A stretch of DNA of 64,000 bases from Hyalella azteca (lineage: Eukaryota > Arthropoda > Malacostraca > Amphipoda > Hyalellidae): positions 62,001 to 126,000 of the forward strand of contig NW_025946613.1 of NCBI RefSeq assembly GCF_000764305.2, given 5' to 3'. Below, piece after piece: positions 48,750-62,367 of this stretch; position 1 is the stretch's first letter, and each line of letters opens with the position of its first letter. The notes under the pieces were generated by a model. It saw nothing but the letters and a program-made list of their open reading frames with translations, was not told where the DNA came from and did no database searches. The translations under genes and the position numbers were made by a program.

Positions 48750-49120
48750 TCTATCAGCCAATTCGTAACTCCGTAAGCCCATCGTAAAGCCGTCAGCCAA
48801 TTCGAAACTCCGTCAGCCAATTCGCAACTCCGTCAGCCAATTGGAAACTCCGTCAGCCAATTCGTAACTTCGTCAGTCAATTCGTAACTCCGTCAGCCAA
48901 TTCGTAACTCCGTCAGCCAATTCGTAACTCCGTCAGCCAATTCGTAACTCCGTCAGCCAATTCGTAACTCCGTCAGCCAATTCGTAACTCCGTCAGCCAA
49001 TTCGTAACTCCGTCAGCCAATTCGTAACTCCGTCAGCCAATTCGTAACTCCGTCAGCCAATTCGTAACTCCGTCAGCCAATCATAAAGCCGTCAGCCAAT
49101 CGTAAAGCCACCAGCCAATT
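48750..49120. repeat. 20-bp minisatellite, expanded version
   Basis: About 18 units of GTCAGCCAATTCGTAACTCC. Ten consecutive units (48881-49080) appear identical. Each contains CCAAT. There are no spacers, so it is not a CRISPR-like array. Confidence 0.93.
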
Positions 49121-49130
49121 ACTGAGGGCA

Positions 49131-50239
49131 TTTCAAGGTAAAGCAATCAATCATAGACGTTAAATCAGCCGCTACGTGTACTTAGGCCCATACATGTGCT
49201 TCAGCGAGTCGTGACAGCACGCGGCCGCTGAACACCGACATGGGAGCCCGGCAGTGAGACTGGGGGAGCGTCTTTGAAGCTTGTGACCACGGAAGCGCCT
49301 GCATTAATCAATTAAGTTTCAGCACATGTGCGCTCAAAGATCTTGGCTTGGCCTGACCATCAGATATCTACGCAATCTTCTCAATTTATTGGGTAATTAA
49401 AATAAAATTCAAAGAAAACGTGTTGTGCAGACATAAAAGAACACTTGAAAATAACGTCGAAAAATACCAACTAACGCAAATCTATTCTCTTATATTGCAA
49501 AATACCTTACTGTTGTTTCTATTGAATATTGACTGAAGAAAATAGTTCGGCAGTAGGACGGCGGTAGTAAAGAGTTGGAAAATAAAATGAATTTCCCACT
49601 GGGCAGCACACACAAGTTCGGCGAGCGCCATTGCTTTAAATCAGCTCAAATCTGTAGATGATCGGCCCACAAAGACGGCGCGCTTATTCCTGGCGATATG
49701 TGACGATAATAAAAGAGAATTGCTGGGTGCCTCGGCGAGAGAAGTTCTGCTGTAAAACCCTACAGCTTCTGCCATCGTTACCACAAAGCTCGGCCATTAA
49801 CAGGACCTCTCCTGTGCGCGTAATGGACTCTACCACACACCCAGATAACGGATTAAGTCAAGCCGTATGGTAACGACCGAAATGCAACTCGCTTTAAGGA
49901 AAAACGGGCTTTGTACAGCAACGTAAATATCTCCTTAACGGCTACTTGTGCATTAAAGGTTCAGAAAACTGCGGGGAACTCAAAATTATGCAGCCGTAGT
50001 ATTGGGAAGTGCCGGTGTGGTCACGGTTATGTGCAGGGAAAGTAAACATCGTGCGCACGCGGCATATACATGTATGTGTAGTGAAAAACATCGCCGTGAA
50101 AATGCCGATTATCTCTTACTTGTACGCCCAAATATTTATTATTCATAAAATACTAAGACATAGATCTGTAGACGAGAACCCGAATAAGACAAATTCCAGA
50201 AATCTTCTTGGTTTCCGGCTTCGTGTACTGCAGCCCCCG
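49131..50239. other. Non-coding stretch between arrays
   Basis: Short open frames only (98 residues at 50009-50305 plus, running into the next array). No recognisable domain. Confidence 0.45.
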
Positions 50240-50810
50240 CTACGAGACTTCGTGTTACGAGACTTCATGTTAATTATTGCGAGACTTCGTCTTAATTATT
50301 ACTAGACTTCATGTTAATTATTGCGAGACTTCGTGTCACGAGACGTCTACGAGACTTTGTGTTAATTGTTACGAGACTTTGTGTTAATTACTACGAGACT
50401 TTGTGTTAATTATTACGAGACTTCGTGTTAATTATCACGAGACTTCTTCTTAATTATTACGAGGCTTCGTGTCAATTATTACGAGACTTCGTGTTCTGAG
50501 ATTTTCTATTAATTATTACAAGAATTTGTGCTAATTATTACGAGACTTCGTGTTACGAGACATTGTGTTAGGTATTACGAGACTTTGTGTTCCCAGACTT
50601 TTTATTAATTACTACGAGACTTCGTGCTCCGAGACTTTGTGTTAATTATTACGAGACTTTGTGTTCCCAGACTTTGTATTAATTATTACGAGACTTTGTG
50701 TTAATTATTACGAGACTTTGTATTAATTATTACGAGACTTTGTGTTAATTATTACGAGACTTTAAATTATTACGAGACTTCGTGTTAATTATTACGAGAC
50801 TTCGTGTCCC
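50240..50810. repeat. 22-bp minisatellite, about 26 copies
   Basis: The unit is near ACGAGACTTTGTGTTAATTA plus TT, with shorter variants lacking the TTAATTATT part. It ends in a GC-rich patch (50805-50880). Confidence 0.93.
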
Positions 50811-52546
50811 GCGGCTCCTCACGAGCGTGCACGCCGCCGGCTCCCAAGAAGCTGCGTCGACCGTCGCTCAAGCTGGAGCCTGAAAACAACTCAGGCTGCT
50901 AATGAAATGCAAATATCAGCGCACTAACGTACAAAAACTGCCCGATGCTCATCACCTCATCGATGATTGGACAATTTTGGATAATATTTCTGGAGCGTCG
51001 CCGCCTTTGCAATCTTCAGGCTTAGTGCTTCGTAAGCAGAGCGCAATTGAACTTGGATAGAATTGGATACATTATAATTATTTTCACAGTGAATTATAAT
51101 TATTTTCAATGTGGTGAAATTGTTCAGAGATTAAATAAGAAATTTTGAGTTTTGAAGAAGTGATCGTCGTCTTTGACAAACTTCCTCACACTTCCTTTCC
51201 AAATTTCATTGTATTTCAGAATCATCATAACAGTCAAGACAAGCTTCATTGCATTAAATATCAGTCTAATCATATTTAAAATGAGAATAATCATATTCAT
51301 TCTAACTACATTACATTCAAGACGAGCTAAACCACAGGCAATACAGGCTTGTTCAAATTCAATGCAAGCTCTATCGCATGCAATGCAAGTTTCATCTCAT
51401 TCATGACAAGCTTCATCGTGACATTCAAAACAAGATTCATCACTAAAACTTTTGATATATTGCCAAGCTTTGTAATGAGACTGACACAAAAAAGTTTGGC
51501 TAAAAATTTCACGTTATTTATGAAATTACTAAAAGAACTGCCTTGGCATTCAAGATAAAACCAGTAAGGACTCAGAGAAGGCTTTTTCCTTCAATTCCAT
51601 TAACAATGTCGGTGCCGTTTTCAGCCTCACTGGTAATTTTCCGTCACCAAAAGAGGTCTCATTTTACGAGATCCACGTCCTCAAAGTTCACGGGCAGAAA
51701 AAGAAGCATAATTTTTGGTCTCATTTCGTGACCTGCGCGCTATATGTCAGGACCATTAATTTTAAGACTGTGCTTAGACGCAGCGTCGCGGTGTTTGTTA
51801 CTCCAGTGAACGCTCTACGCGAACGTCAAGTCTGAGCCGCTGTATATCCCGGGCACGAAACGTCGGCCATACGCAACTTAAATATTTATTTTAAGGAAGA
51901 ATTATGCCCCAGTTGGGCTAGATTCCTCTTGTAATTTTTTTTTTCTAGTGTAATGGGAATTTAAATCGATGAAAATCTGTGTAGGTCTGTTTTAGAGTCT
52001 GCAATCTAAAAGTTTTAAATGATCATCAGAATAGAGGTGGAAAAAATCATGATTGTTGCAATGCTGGTTGCTCTAGAGCAACCTATAAGAGACAGAAAAA
52101 TTCAAAACTTCGACGTCCGCTGATAAAATCCAAGCTACGCTTGATTGTGAACCAAGAATTTTCACTTGCGTTCGGATAAAAAAAGCTACAGTGAGAAGCA
52201 CCAATCTCGAGTTTTACTTCGGTTGCCCGTTCAAAAGTCAATTCCAGTTTATGCAAGTCATCTTTTTGTTACCTGAATGATCAGTATTTTGATAGATATG
52301 AAAAGTTACTAAAAATATACTTGCGGCTGAACAAAATGAATTTCTCGTTGAATTTAGATGGAAAGTAAAAGCAGCACAATATTTCGGAGAAATTTCAGTC
52401 TGTTTTTTAACAATAATAAATGAAATTTGAAATTTTTACTTTATTGAACATTTTTTATTAATTTTTTTATGAAATGAAATTTTTATTTGAAGTAAAACAC
52501 TCTAGTGTTATAATTCAAAGAAGTATAAGAGTTCATGGAAAGTTCA

Positions 52547-53755
52547 AGAAACTACTTGCAGCTTTAGTGCTACAGCCATAAATGCACTCGAACTCATCAG
52601 AATTAATTTCACTGGATATGAAGCCCCAGAAATATAAATGCTTTAAAAGAAAATTGAAGTCGCGAGCGCTGGAAAGCGAAACTTCAAGACGGCATAATTG
52701 ATGCCTTAGCGCGCGACTTTCCGTCGCTCTTTGAATGATACGTATTTTCGTGATTGAATTACGCCGCCACTGAGTTATTAAATTTATTATATGCAGATAG
52801 GACGTTCTCGCAGACATTGAAAGGGAAGCAACGATGATATATTGCCTATGAAAATGATGAAGATATTTATTGATAGAATACCCAAGCTTAGTTTCGGATA
52901 GTTTAAAAGTTGCTGCGATCATTAGACGAGTTGGTAATCTTAATGCATGGTATAAATATTTTTTAAATATCCCCACCAAAATTCTGAATCATCGCTAAGT
53001 AAATTTGTTCTAAAGAATTATTTCAGTGACATAAATTGTTAAGTCGTGACTGCGATTCTAGCATGCAGTAAAATGCGTCGGGGAGCTGCCTCTACATAAA
53101 CCACCCGTCCGTAAACCTTCGGTAAATTCGAGATCATTCTTGCTAAGACTTCAGAAACTACTTGCAGCTTTAGTGCTACAGCCATAAATGCACTCGAACT
53201 CATCAGAATTAATTTCACTGGATATGAAGCCCCAGAAATATAAATGCTTTAAAAGAAAATTGAAGTCGCGAGCGCTGGAAAGCGAAACTTCAAGACGGCA
53301 TAATTGATGCCTTAGCGCGCGACTTTCCGTCGCTCTTTGAATGATATTTTCGCGAGTGAATTACGCCGCCACTGAGTTATTAAATTTATTATATGCAGAT
53401 ACGACGTTCTCGCAGACATTGAAAGGGAAGCAACGATGATATATTGCCTATGAAAATGATGAAGATATTTATTGATAGAATACCCAAGCTTAGTTTCGGA
53501 TAGTTTAAAAGTTGCTGCGATCATTAGACGAGTTTGTAATCTTAATGCATGGTATAAATATTTTTTAAATATCCCCACCAAAATTCTGAATCATCGCTAA
53601 GTAAATTTGTTCTAAAGAATTATTTCAGTGACATAAATTGCAAAGTTGTGACTGCGATTCTAGCATGCAGTAAAATGCGTCGGGGAGCTGCCTCTACATA
53701 AACCACCCGTCCGTAAACCTTCGGTAAATTCGAGATCATTCTTGCTAAGACTTCA
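52547..53755. repeat. Tandem segmental duplication of about 606 bp
   Basis: Copies 52547-53152 and 53153-53755 start GAAACTACTTGCAGCTTTAG and end TGCTAAGACTTCA. They differ by few substitutions and short indels. The minus-strand frame of copy 1 (148 residues, 52979-52533) is broken by an indel in copy 2 (89 residues), so it is unlikely to be coding. Confidence 0.93.
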
Positions 53756-56700
53756 TACCTCGTGTGGAATGATAGACTGATTATTCTACAGACTCGCAGT
53801 GTGGAATGATAGTCTGACATTCTACAGATTCGCACAGACTTTATTCGTCGCGCGGAATGATAGTGTGGCAATTCTCGGGAGACGTTACGGATCACACTTC
53901 AATTTCTGCACGCAAAAGTCGACATATTGCCGGCAATGTGGTTGCCTTGAATGCAGTTCGCAAGATCAGCTGTATTCTGCCGGCACCACTTTTATATCAT
54001 TTCGACATACTGCCTTGGTTACTGGGGTGATGTTCGAACGAATATAATTTATGGTTGACTTCATGGATCATTCCAGTATATACAAAATAATTGAGATACG
54101 AACATGCATATTCTTAAACTTTGTGCAATGTGAACAGCAACGTGAATAAAAGTTTGCATCGAGTAAACTGCAATACGAATTTAGTGTTTTCGAAATATAT
54201 GAAGTCAATAATTAAATTTCTGCAGTAAACGCAGGCTTTTGCTGGACGCGGAATCCTCTTACAATAAGACGCGATTAAATTTTAAACAATGCAGAAGTTT
54301 GGTCGGCTTCAATACGTACGTTCGAGGCAGTCAGGATGAAGGCTGATTTCTTTTAGTATATATAAAAAGAACTACAAGAATTACACAGAAATTTTATAGG
54401 AAATATTTAAATTCGTCGACAAATCCTCAGCTTCCTCGGTTTTGTGGTCATTCGTTAATTGTATTCGCATTCTGAAAAAACTTTAGCTCGCAGCAGTCGG
54501 ACGCGTTTGTCGACAGGAAGTATTAATTGAAATAATTTAAAATGTATTAACAATTCATTTTATTAATAATTTATAACTAAATGTTGTGGACACCAAATTG
54601 CAGAACAAGAATTGAATATGACTATATATTACAGCTGCCTAAAATGTATTGAATAAGTGATGCCAAGAAGCAATGAAGTCAGGCTGGCAATTTTACACCC
54701 CAAATTTCGACCACGCGTCCCGCTCATGTTGTGAAGAACTTGCTCACTGAATTAAATTATTTATTAATGCATTTTGAACTATACAACTAAGTTTATTCAT
54801 TAAAAAGTGTAGCACACATTAGATGATTGGTTTTCGTATAGATTTTGCTAAAGACTGAAGCTGAAACTTATGAAATTATGCTTCTCTGTGTTAATTAAAT
54901 AATGGATCCAAATAGAGAAGGAGAAATGTGTCACTATTACGAATATCTAAAAAACAATGCTACAGTATAATTAGAAAATTTTCATTTGCAGTTGTACCAA
55001 TAATAATTTCGAATCATTCGTGTCTGCAATGAGCCTGCCATGCATTGCACAACTTTTCAAAAGGGGTCGCACGCTAGAAACTTTTACTCTCAGATAAAGT
55101 TCTAATGTTCTTCTATATTTTTCTCTCAGATAAAATTCTTTCTAAATAAAGTTTTAAAAATAAATGTCACAGCTAAAAGCCAATCGCACAAAGTCACGAT
55201 GAGGCAAAAGGAAGGATGAAGCATCAGGCCTTCTGCCCGATGAGCGATGAGCTCAGCTCTGTAATCCCCTTTATATGAGCTGTATATATAATCCCCTTTA
55301 ATCCCTCATATATGAGCTGTAAACCTCAAACTCAAGGGGAATAAGATGTCGTCTCGGTGAACCTTCTCTCTTTAGCAAGACAAAAATCAGCGGGTATTGC
55401 AGACCCAAGTTTCAATCAAGATTTTACAGGACTTGTTACTGCATCTGTAGTTTTATTACCAACTTACAATTAACTTTTAACGCCCTCCGCATGATCTACA
55501 TCAGTAACCGTGGCGACAGTGTCAGAAATTACAGGTAATCCACATTAGCAAAACTGCCCGGCTTTGAATTTGAGCAATTTCAAGGAAGCAGTGTAAATAT
55601 CAATCCCTTCTTCAGTACACCTGGGCACTTGTTGTTGTTAATGATGGGTTTTCACAGCCATTTGAATTGTTAATAGAGAAAAATAATGAAGATAGCCATT
55701 AAATTTAATAATTATTTTCCGCTCCTGTGTCTAAAGGTCCTTTAGTTGGACTTCTTTTCGATAGGGCAACGGTGCGGCTATCATTCAAATTAGATTTTCT
55801 AATGAACTTTTATGCTCAACGTTCAGAACTTTCACTTAATAATTAGTATACGCCAAACAGCTAAGCCGTCGTATGGCGTCCAATGATACCAGTCATATCG
55901 AGGCGCTCACCGCTATTCGAGTCTCTGTGAAATAATCCTGTAAAATAATGAGTTTTCAGGGCGCACAGTTCTACCATGAGCCGCTTTAGGAAAGATTGTT
56001 TTGAAATGAGAAGTATTTGTTGGTAAACTCCCGCTCTAAAATAAGCTGCTCGCTTTTTTTTTCTCTCCACCGTAGCACGCTGGCTGAAAAGAGATATTTT
56101 GCAGATATTATTCATGAGGCAATATTGCGTTGTGTGGATTTATGCAGGATAGACCCATACAAGTTTTATGTTACGCATAAAAGAAAATAGGTTTTACGGA
56201 ACTAGAATAGTTAAACATGGAATAAATAATTCGACGCTGGAACTGTAATTGATTTTTAGGTTTGCAATGTAAATTGGACAATTTCGGTGCAAACAAACGC
56301 TACGATAATTAAGCTGTTCTTAGTGATTTATTTCCACCATTAAAAAAAACATAACTGATATCAGCTCTTAAGGAAATTATTATTTTTTCGCGTGTGATTT
56401 GATTGTGATGATTGCGGAGTGGCAGATGTAAAAAAAGGGTTTAATTCCCATGTCACTATTTTAGCAAGAAATTTGAAGTCTGACTTCAAAACAGCAGATT
56501 CACCAACGCAAACTTAAATAAGTAATTAAATAATCATGAGAGTGCATGGCATGTCCTGTAGGCAGAAAAAATATTAATTGATCGATCGAACTAGAGCTCG
56601 TTAAAACCAAAGCTTTCGATTAAATAAAGTAGAGAGAAGAATTGAATTGTTCTCATTTCCTATACTTCTGCGGGATGGTGCGCAATCCCAGCTCTTCACA

Positions 56701-57935
56701 GTCCACTGACCGCCCTCAATTCAGATCAGCTCAGGAGTTTTAATTCAGTATGGAATGGTCTGACGCAACCGCCATCACTGGAACAATGAAAATAAAGTTC
56801 ATCTCTAATTCCCATCAGCGATGCGGTGGATTAGGAAGTCGAGCGCCAGAGAAAAATCTTGTCTGGGAAATCGAGGATCGCTTGTGCGGTCGAACGAAAT
56901 TAGGGCAAGTGGTTTTTTGGAAAATCATAGATATTTCCAGGAAATGGAAATGGTTAGTTGGAAACTATTTTATACGGTAACCAGATTTTCCAATATTATT
57001 AATCAACATTGTAATAGTTTACAATTAAATTTAAGTTAACGCTTCAAATTGAATTTGTTGATATAATGATAATATGGTTTATCTTCGGAATCCTAAAAAA
57101 TATAAATTGAGTAAATCTATAACACGAAGCCAATACTTCCTTCGTCTTGCAAGACTATATTGAAGATATCACATGCAGGTGTTAACAAAATAGCTTTATT
57201 CGTTGCCCTGAAAGCCTGTGCGTGTACGCTGAATAAGTCCCCTGACATAACTGGAAATGCTGAAGCATGAAACATTTCACGAGCGGTCGTCACATCGTCA
57301 CAATGGCTGCCTTGTCATCGAATTGATGGAATCCATTACTCTTAAGTACTGTACAGTTCAGTTTGATGAGGTTTTATATGAACCATTTCATTTCCAATTA
57401 ATCTTTCAAATTAAAACGTAGACCATGCTTGTTTAGATTATTTTCCTTTGTCGTATTCTCACACTAGCTGCCATATTTGCCTAAGCAGGTTAAAAAAATT
57501 TACTTATAAAATGTTCTCTAATGGCTTCACTCAAGCTGCGTGACGTTGCAGTTGTGTAGTCATCATGGTCAGTCGACATTTAGTATACTAGCGAATTTAA
57601 GTTTTTTCTTGCATCCGTTAAAATGTCATTATAAACTCAAAACTTTAACATTCTTTCGTAAAGCTCCTTCAAAAAAACAAAATTGTACAATAAAAAAAGT
57701 TTCTTCGTTTCAATAAATTCCATAATAGGTAGATATTTTTAGAACATTCTATTCTGGTAGATATTTTAGAACATTACGCGTGGATACTGCAACGAGAAAT
57801 CACGACTGATACCTGAGCCCTGGCCTGACCCTGCCTCATGCAGATGGCTCGCCGGCATCCATCAAAATGAGTTATGACGGCTTCACTGCGCCGCTGCTGG
57901 ACCACTCACAAGCCTGTGATAATTAGTGACAACAC
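53756..57935. other. Non-coding stretch
   Basis: No domain-bearing frame. Small local duplications include TGTGGAATGATAG near 53762 and 53798, and TATATGAGCTGTA near 55272 and 55309. Confidence 0.45.
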
Positions 57936-58083
57936 TAACAAAATTTAAGAGTCGCCCCAGCTTCTGGTAATCCAAATCAGAAGCTGCCGCGACTGTAAAT
58001 TTTCACTGGGTAACAAAATTTAGAGTCGCCCCAGCTTCTGGTAATCCAAATCAGGTGCTGCCCGTCTGAAAAATTTTCACTGG
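57936..58083. repeat. 75-bp tandem duplication
   Basis: TAACAAAATTTAGAGTCGCC with CAGCTTCTGGTAATCCAAAT appears at 57936 and 58011. The copies diverge mildly toward their ends. Confidence 0.88.
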
Positions 58084-61029
58084 AAAGACGCACACTAGGA
58101 AACGACGTACAGAAATTGCTTCAGACATTCCTAGTTTCTGTGATGATGCCCATTTTAATTTCACCTTCAGTTGAGAACAAAGAACTCGCAAATTCATTCC
58201 TTTAATTGGTATAATTTTGCAACTTTTTATTCACATTGTTAGTAATTTAGATTACAAAATTTCTTTCCTTGCAATGTTTTGGGGTCACACGATTGTGGTA
58301 CTGAAGGAAATATCTAGTGGTGTGAATTTAACGTTACTCCTAGACGCAGGCTGGTGCTGTAATCGGTGTTACGGTGTACACCATTAATCCTGGAATTCCC
58401 TTTTACCAGGAGATAAAGGAAGACCTCGAGCCTTCAATCTGGTCCAATGGTTCCAGGCGATCGCTTTGGTCACCCGCCGTAATTCTTTCCTGACGAACTC
58501 ATCCTTTGATCGCCTTCAGTTAGTAGTTCAGAGCTGGACAAGAAGGACTTGCAATTTTTTTCTAGTGCCTAATTTTTTCGGTGAGTATCATGGCAGCTCG
58601 GCAGCCAATTAATCGTTGCCGCTCCTCCAAAACTCTACCGCTCCTAAGGCTCGAATTCATTCGTCAAAAGCAAGCTGTTGAGTTTTTCAGTTCTGAGACA
58701 GGCATTCGTTTGAGGCGAACTAGACTCAGTGGAACTCATTTCCAAGCTACCAAAAGAACCTTCAAGCCAACTGTTCTGATGAATGGCCTGCTTTTGGGAG
58801 AATTATTGCCAGATCTGTGAAACAAATAGAGCGGACTACCTCACCGTAATTTCCAAAAAGCTTGCCTATCAGTCAAAAATGATTTTTATGCGTCGTATCT
58901 CGACAATTAAACCAAACCAACATTCACCAGAACGCATTTTTGCCGAGCAATATCAAGGCTTTGAGAGCAATATTCCTCTGCGAATAAAACAAAAAATAAT
59001 GCTGACGATATTGGCTAACGGTACAGACGCTCTTCCTTTATAATGTATTGATATTTCCTGCAGCTCATTACTTTCTTCTTGAACCTAAAATATGAGAAAC
59101 ATGCGTTGATAGCGGTAAAGCGTAACCTTCCTGCCATCCTCAGTATGATTTTTCTTGTGCGTTTGTAAATATTAAATTGGCATTTTCCTCAAACCTCATC
59201 GTAAGGTGATAGCTGAAGTGTCGAAATTTCCATGAGCTAAATTTTACAAAGATTGCTGTAAAATTTCAGAGATTTTTCAATGCAGATTAAATTACTCATA
59301 TTACTCACATTTTTAGCTATTGGATAGGTATGAATTTGTAATATATTACCTAATATTTTAGCATCGTTGCAAAATTTTTCTAAACAATGGCAAGAAAAGA
59401 AGAATGTCACCTTTTTTTTATTTTTACGCGTAGAGCTTGGAAAATGTCAACTGTTTGCATGAGCACGTTACTCTGTGTCAGGAAGTTTCCTGACTGTTTT
59501 AGACGTACAAATTTTGAAGCCCTTTTACGGAGAGCAGAGCTCTGCTGTGCACAAATTAGTTTAGGGAGCTCCCCTCGGAGAAATGCTGTACCGAGGGGAA
59601 AACCTTGGAGTTTCTGGCGGCAACACTATCAGGTCCTAATGTCTTCTGGCAAGAGGATAATTGCCCATCAGCGATCCATTGTGTCCGGACATGGGATGGA
59701 TTGGTCCCGTGGCTTCGTTGACTCTGATCTTTGCTTTGGTTAACATTGGTCGCTCTGCAGTGTAGGTATATATGACCTCTGTTTGGTCTCAATGTATAAG
59801 ATTTTTTTCATTTTGTTGCAACACAGAATATATTTGGTGCATTGGTTGGTCATCGATCTCATATAATACTTGATAGCTTCTTTAATTTGCTTGTTTTAAT
59901 TAATACTTCACCTCAACGTAGAGTAGAATGAATATTTTTGAGTTTGGAATGTTTTGGAAATGAAACACTGATCCTATTTACAATCCGTCTTCGTACCGCT
60001 GAAATGTCACTCATCTAATTCAAAAGTTGCTGATATCAAGCAAACTTTAAACCTTTGCAGCTTGGAATATATGAAATTGACCTGAAAAAAGTTGGTTCGT
60101 TGCCATCGAACAAAGCTTTTTGCTAGCATTCTCTTCAGATGTTTTAATTCAGATGAACGGAAGACATGCACTAGCATGTTAAACCAAGAGAATATGCATG
60201 TGCGTACAATAATTTTAGCGTATTTAAGATTTCAAGAAATTACCTACTCTGGAATCCTCTTTCCTCGCTTATCCTTTGAGTAGCTTAAACGAATAATTTG
60301 ATTGGTGATAGAATTTTAAACTAGGATGATAACATTTCCAGGGCAGTTTCAAATTTTCTTTATCCGATCCGACAACATGTTGTGCTCGTGTTGGCAAAGG
60401 GAGTTGAGAATGCAGGAATGGGCTTATGATCAGCCCTGGCCAAATATGACGCCTGATATTGCCAGCCACAACAATGTAGGTGGCTGTCTCTTATCTTCAA
60501 TATCAGCGCGAGAAGAAATTTTATGCTGTAATATCATCTCCAGAGATGGGCTTGAAGGTGCACCCCCCCCTCTCCGAAAATAGAAGGGAATGTCAGACTC
60601 ACTGAAGGTAGAAAGTTTTCCTTTAGGAAAGTGAATCAACTGTTGAATACGGAATGATTTTTCTCCAATCGAACAATTTAAAGAATTTAAGCAATAAAAT
60701 ATTTAACTTTGCCATGCGCTGAAAAACCTCTGGGAAGTTGGTTTCTCCTTAAGAGAGGAGAAATTTTAAGAGAGGAGAAATTTAAATTAAATAAATTAAG
60801 AGAGGAGAAATTTAAATTTTCGACAAAAATTGAAGAATTGAATTGAATTGAATTTAACCCCCCATAAAAAGAAATCCGGTGGTCGCTTCTCCAATTTAAT
60901 GTCATTTTAATATATCATGAATGACTGTAGAGCAAGTTAGGGGACCTTGGAACGTTTAGAAAACTATATAAAGGATGGGATTTTCGGTACAAAGATCGAT
61001 ATGTATTTTTATTTAGAAGTTTGTACTAC
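58084..61029. other. Non-coding stretch
   Basis: Plus-strand frames at 58581-58820, 58783-59043 and 59387-59743 (up to 118 residues) have no recognisable domain or convincing splice context. A short AGAGAGGAGAAATTTAAA direct repeat lies at 60750-60820. Confidence 0.4.
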
Positions 61030-61535
61030 AATAACCCAATTTATAAAAAACGACTGAATCCATGGCACCAGAAATTAGGACAGTCACGGCTGACTTGTAA
61101 AATTAACTATATTTTTTACTCTGGTTGCCATCGAAGTATGTTTTCGGCAGTTATTCGTCAATAATTGTTCAAATTCTAAACTACCAAATACACACACCTA
61201 TACTCCATTTACAGCGCATCTTTTAAATTAGCTCATTATTCGACTCCATGTAAGTTTGCGGCAGGTATCAGTTAATTGAATAATTGACAAAAGACTTAAA
61301 CCACTTCCCTGAAATGATAACAGCCAATGCGCTGGTGTAAAATTAACATATTTTTCGACTTTGGAGGAGATCCAAGTTTGTTTGTGGCAGTTATTGGTTA
61401 ATTGCCTAATTATAAAACGACTTAACCCATTTACCTGGAATTATAACAGCCTTCATACAGGTGTAAAATAAACATATTTCTCGAGTTTGTATAAAGATCC
61501 TACTTCATTTGCGGTAGTTAATTATTGGTTATAAT
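61030..61535. repeat. Degenerate tandem repeat of about 120-125 bp, four units
   Basis: The word GTGTAAAATTAACATATTT and its variants recur at about 61098, 61221, 61338 and 61463, each followed by a CGACTT/CGAGTT block, GGCAGTTATTGGTTAAT and ACGACTTAACCCA. Divergence between units is high, so the array is old. Confidence 0.7.
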
Positions 61536-62242
61536 GCAATCCGATGAAAATTCACATTTCAGTTTCTTCCTGATAGAGTTATCATGAAAAACTGAAATGT
61601 AAATATACCTAGAAATTTAGAGATTCAATCAAAACGTTTTCCTTTTACTGATAAGTATGTACGGTAATTTCCAGGCTTGTGTTGCTCGTAAAATTGGAAG
61701 CGAAATTATGGAAAATTGAATAACGTAAGTTATCGTAAATAACAATGCGTCTAACGCCAGAGAAATTGTTCACACATGAACTTGTAACGAGTGCATTAAA
61801 TCTGGCCCCCTAAATATTATGCTTCATTTCTGCGAACTAAAGCATCAAATTTTGTCATTCATTGTTAATTATTTATAATGAAAGGTTGTATATCTCTGTT
61901 AGTACCCTCCATCTGCCTAGAAACCAGATTTTCGAGTTCTGTGTTTCAACCTTTATTGAGGGTAGTTAAAACTCTTGGTAAAAAGTTTATATTGCTTTAA
62001 TCTACATAAATAAATTCAACTAAAATGCCTAGATAAGAAAATCATCTCCAGCTAATTCAAGCTTCCTTTTTAGGCAAATTTATGAGAGATGGTGGGCACA
62101 AGTTTTTCTGACGTCCCTTATGGGGCTCGCAGGTGTCGGTGTCGCCACAATGGAGTCAGGACATGACTTCATCAAGTCTCACCAAACACGCACTTTTTGA
62201 CGCTTGTTTTTATGCGACCGCATCAACAAACAGCCGCTACTA

Positions 62243-62367
62243 GACCGGCCGCGCCTTATTGAGTTGTAGCTACTACCGTTGTAGCTAGTACCGGCCGCTA
62301 CTAGACCGGCCTCTTATACACATCTAGATGTGTATAANGCCGCGCCTTATTGAGTTGTAGCTCTGTG
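62243..62367. other. Partial Nextera adapter with duplicated flanks
   Basis: 62311-62337 is a trimmed form of the mate-pair junction (CTCTTATACACATCT then its inverse), followed by N at 62338. The block CGCGCCTTATTGAGTTGTAG occurs both before (about 62249) and after (about 62341) it, so this stretch is a misjoined duplicate. Confidence 0.93.

Larger units (their letters stand above)
47755..49130. repeat. Tandem segmental duplication of about 0.6 kb
   Basis: Copy 1 (47755-48347) and copy 2 (48348-49130) begin with ACAAAATTGATCATCCTGCC and are nearly identical. Both end in a 20-bp minisatellite and then CGTAAAGCCACCA. Copy 2 is about 190 bp longer, all of it extra minisatellite units. Confidence 0.93.

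Noticed and set aside
48750..49120. CRISPR-like regular 20-bp repeats
   Set aside because: Units abut without spacers and the context is eukaryotic, so this is a minisatellite.
52533..52979. 148-residue minus-strand frame
   Set aside because: Broken in the tandem copy 606 bp away and without any recognisable domain.
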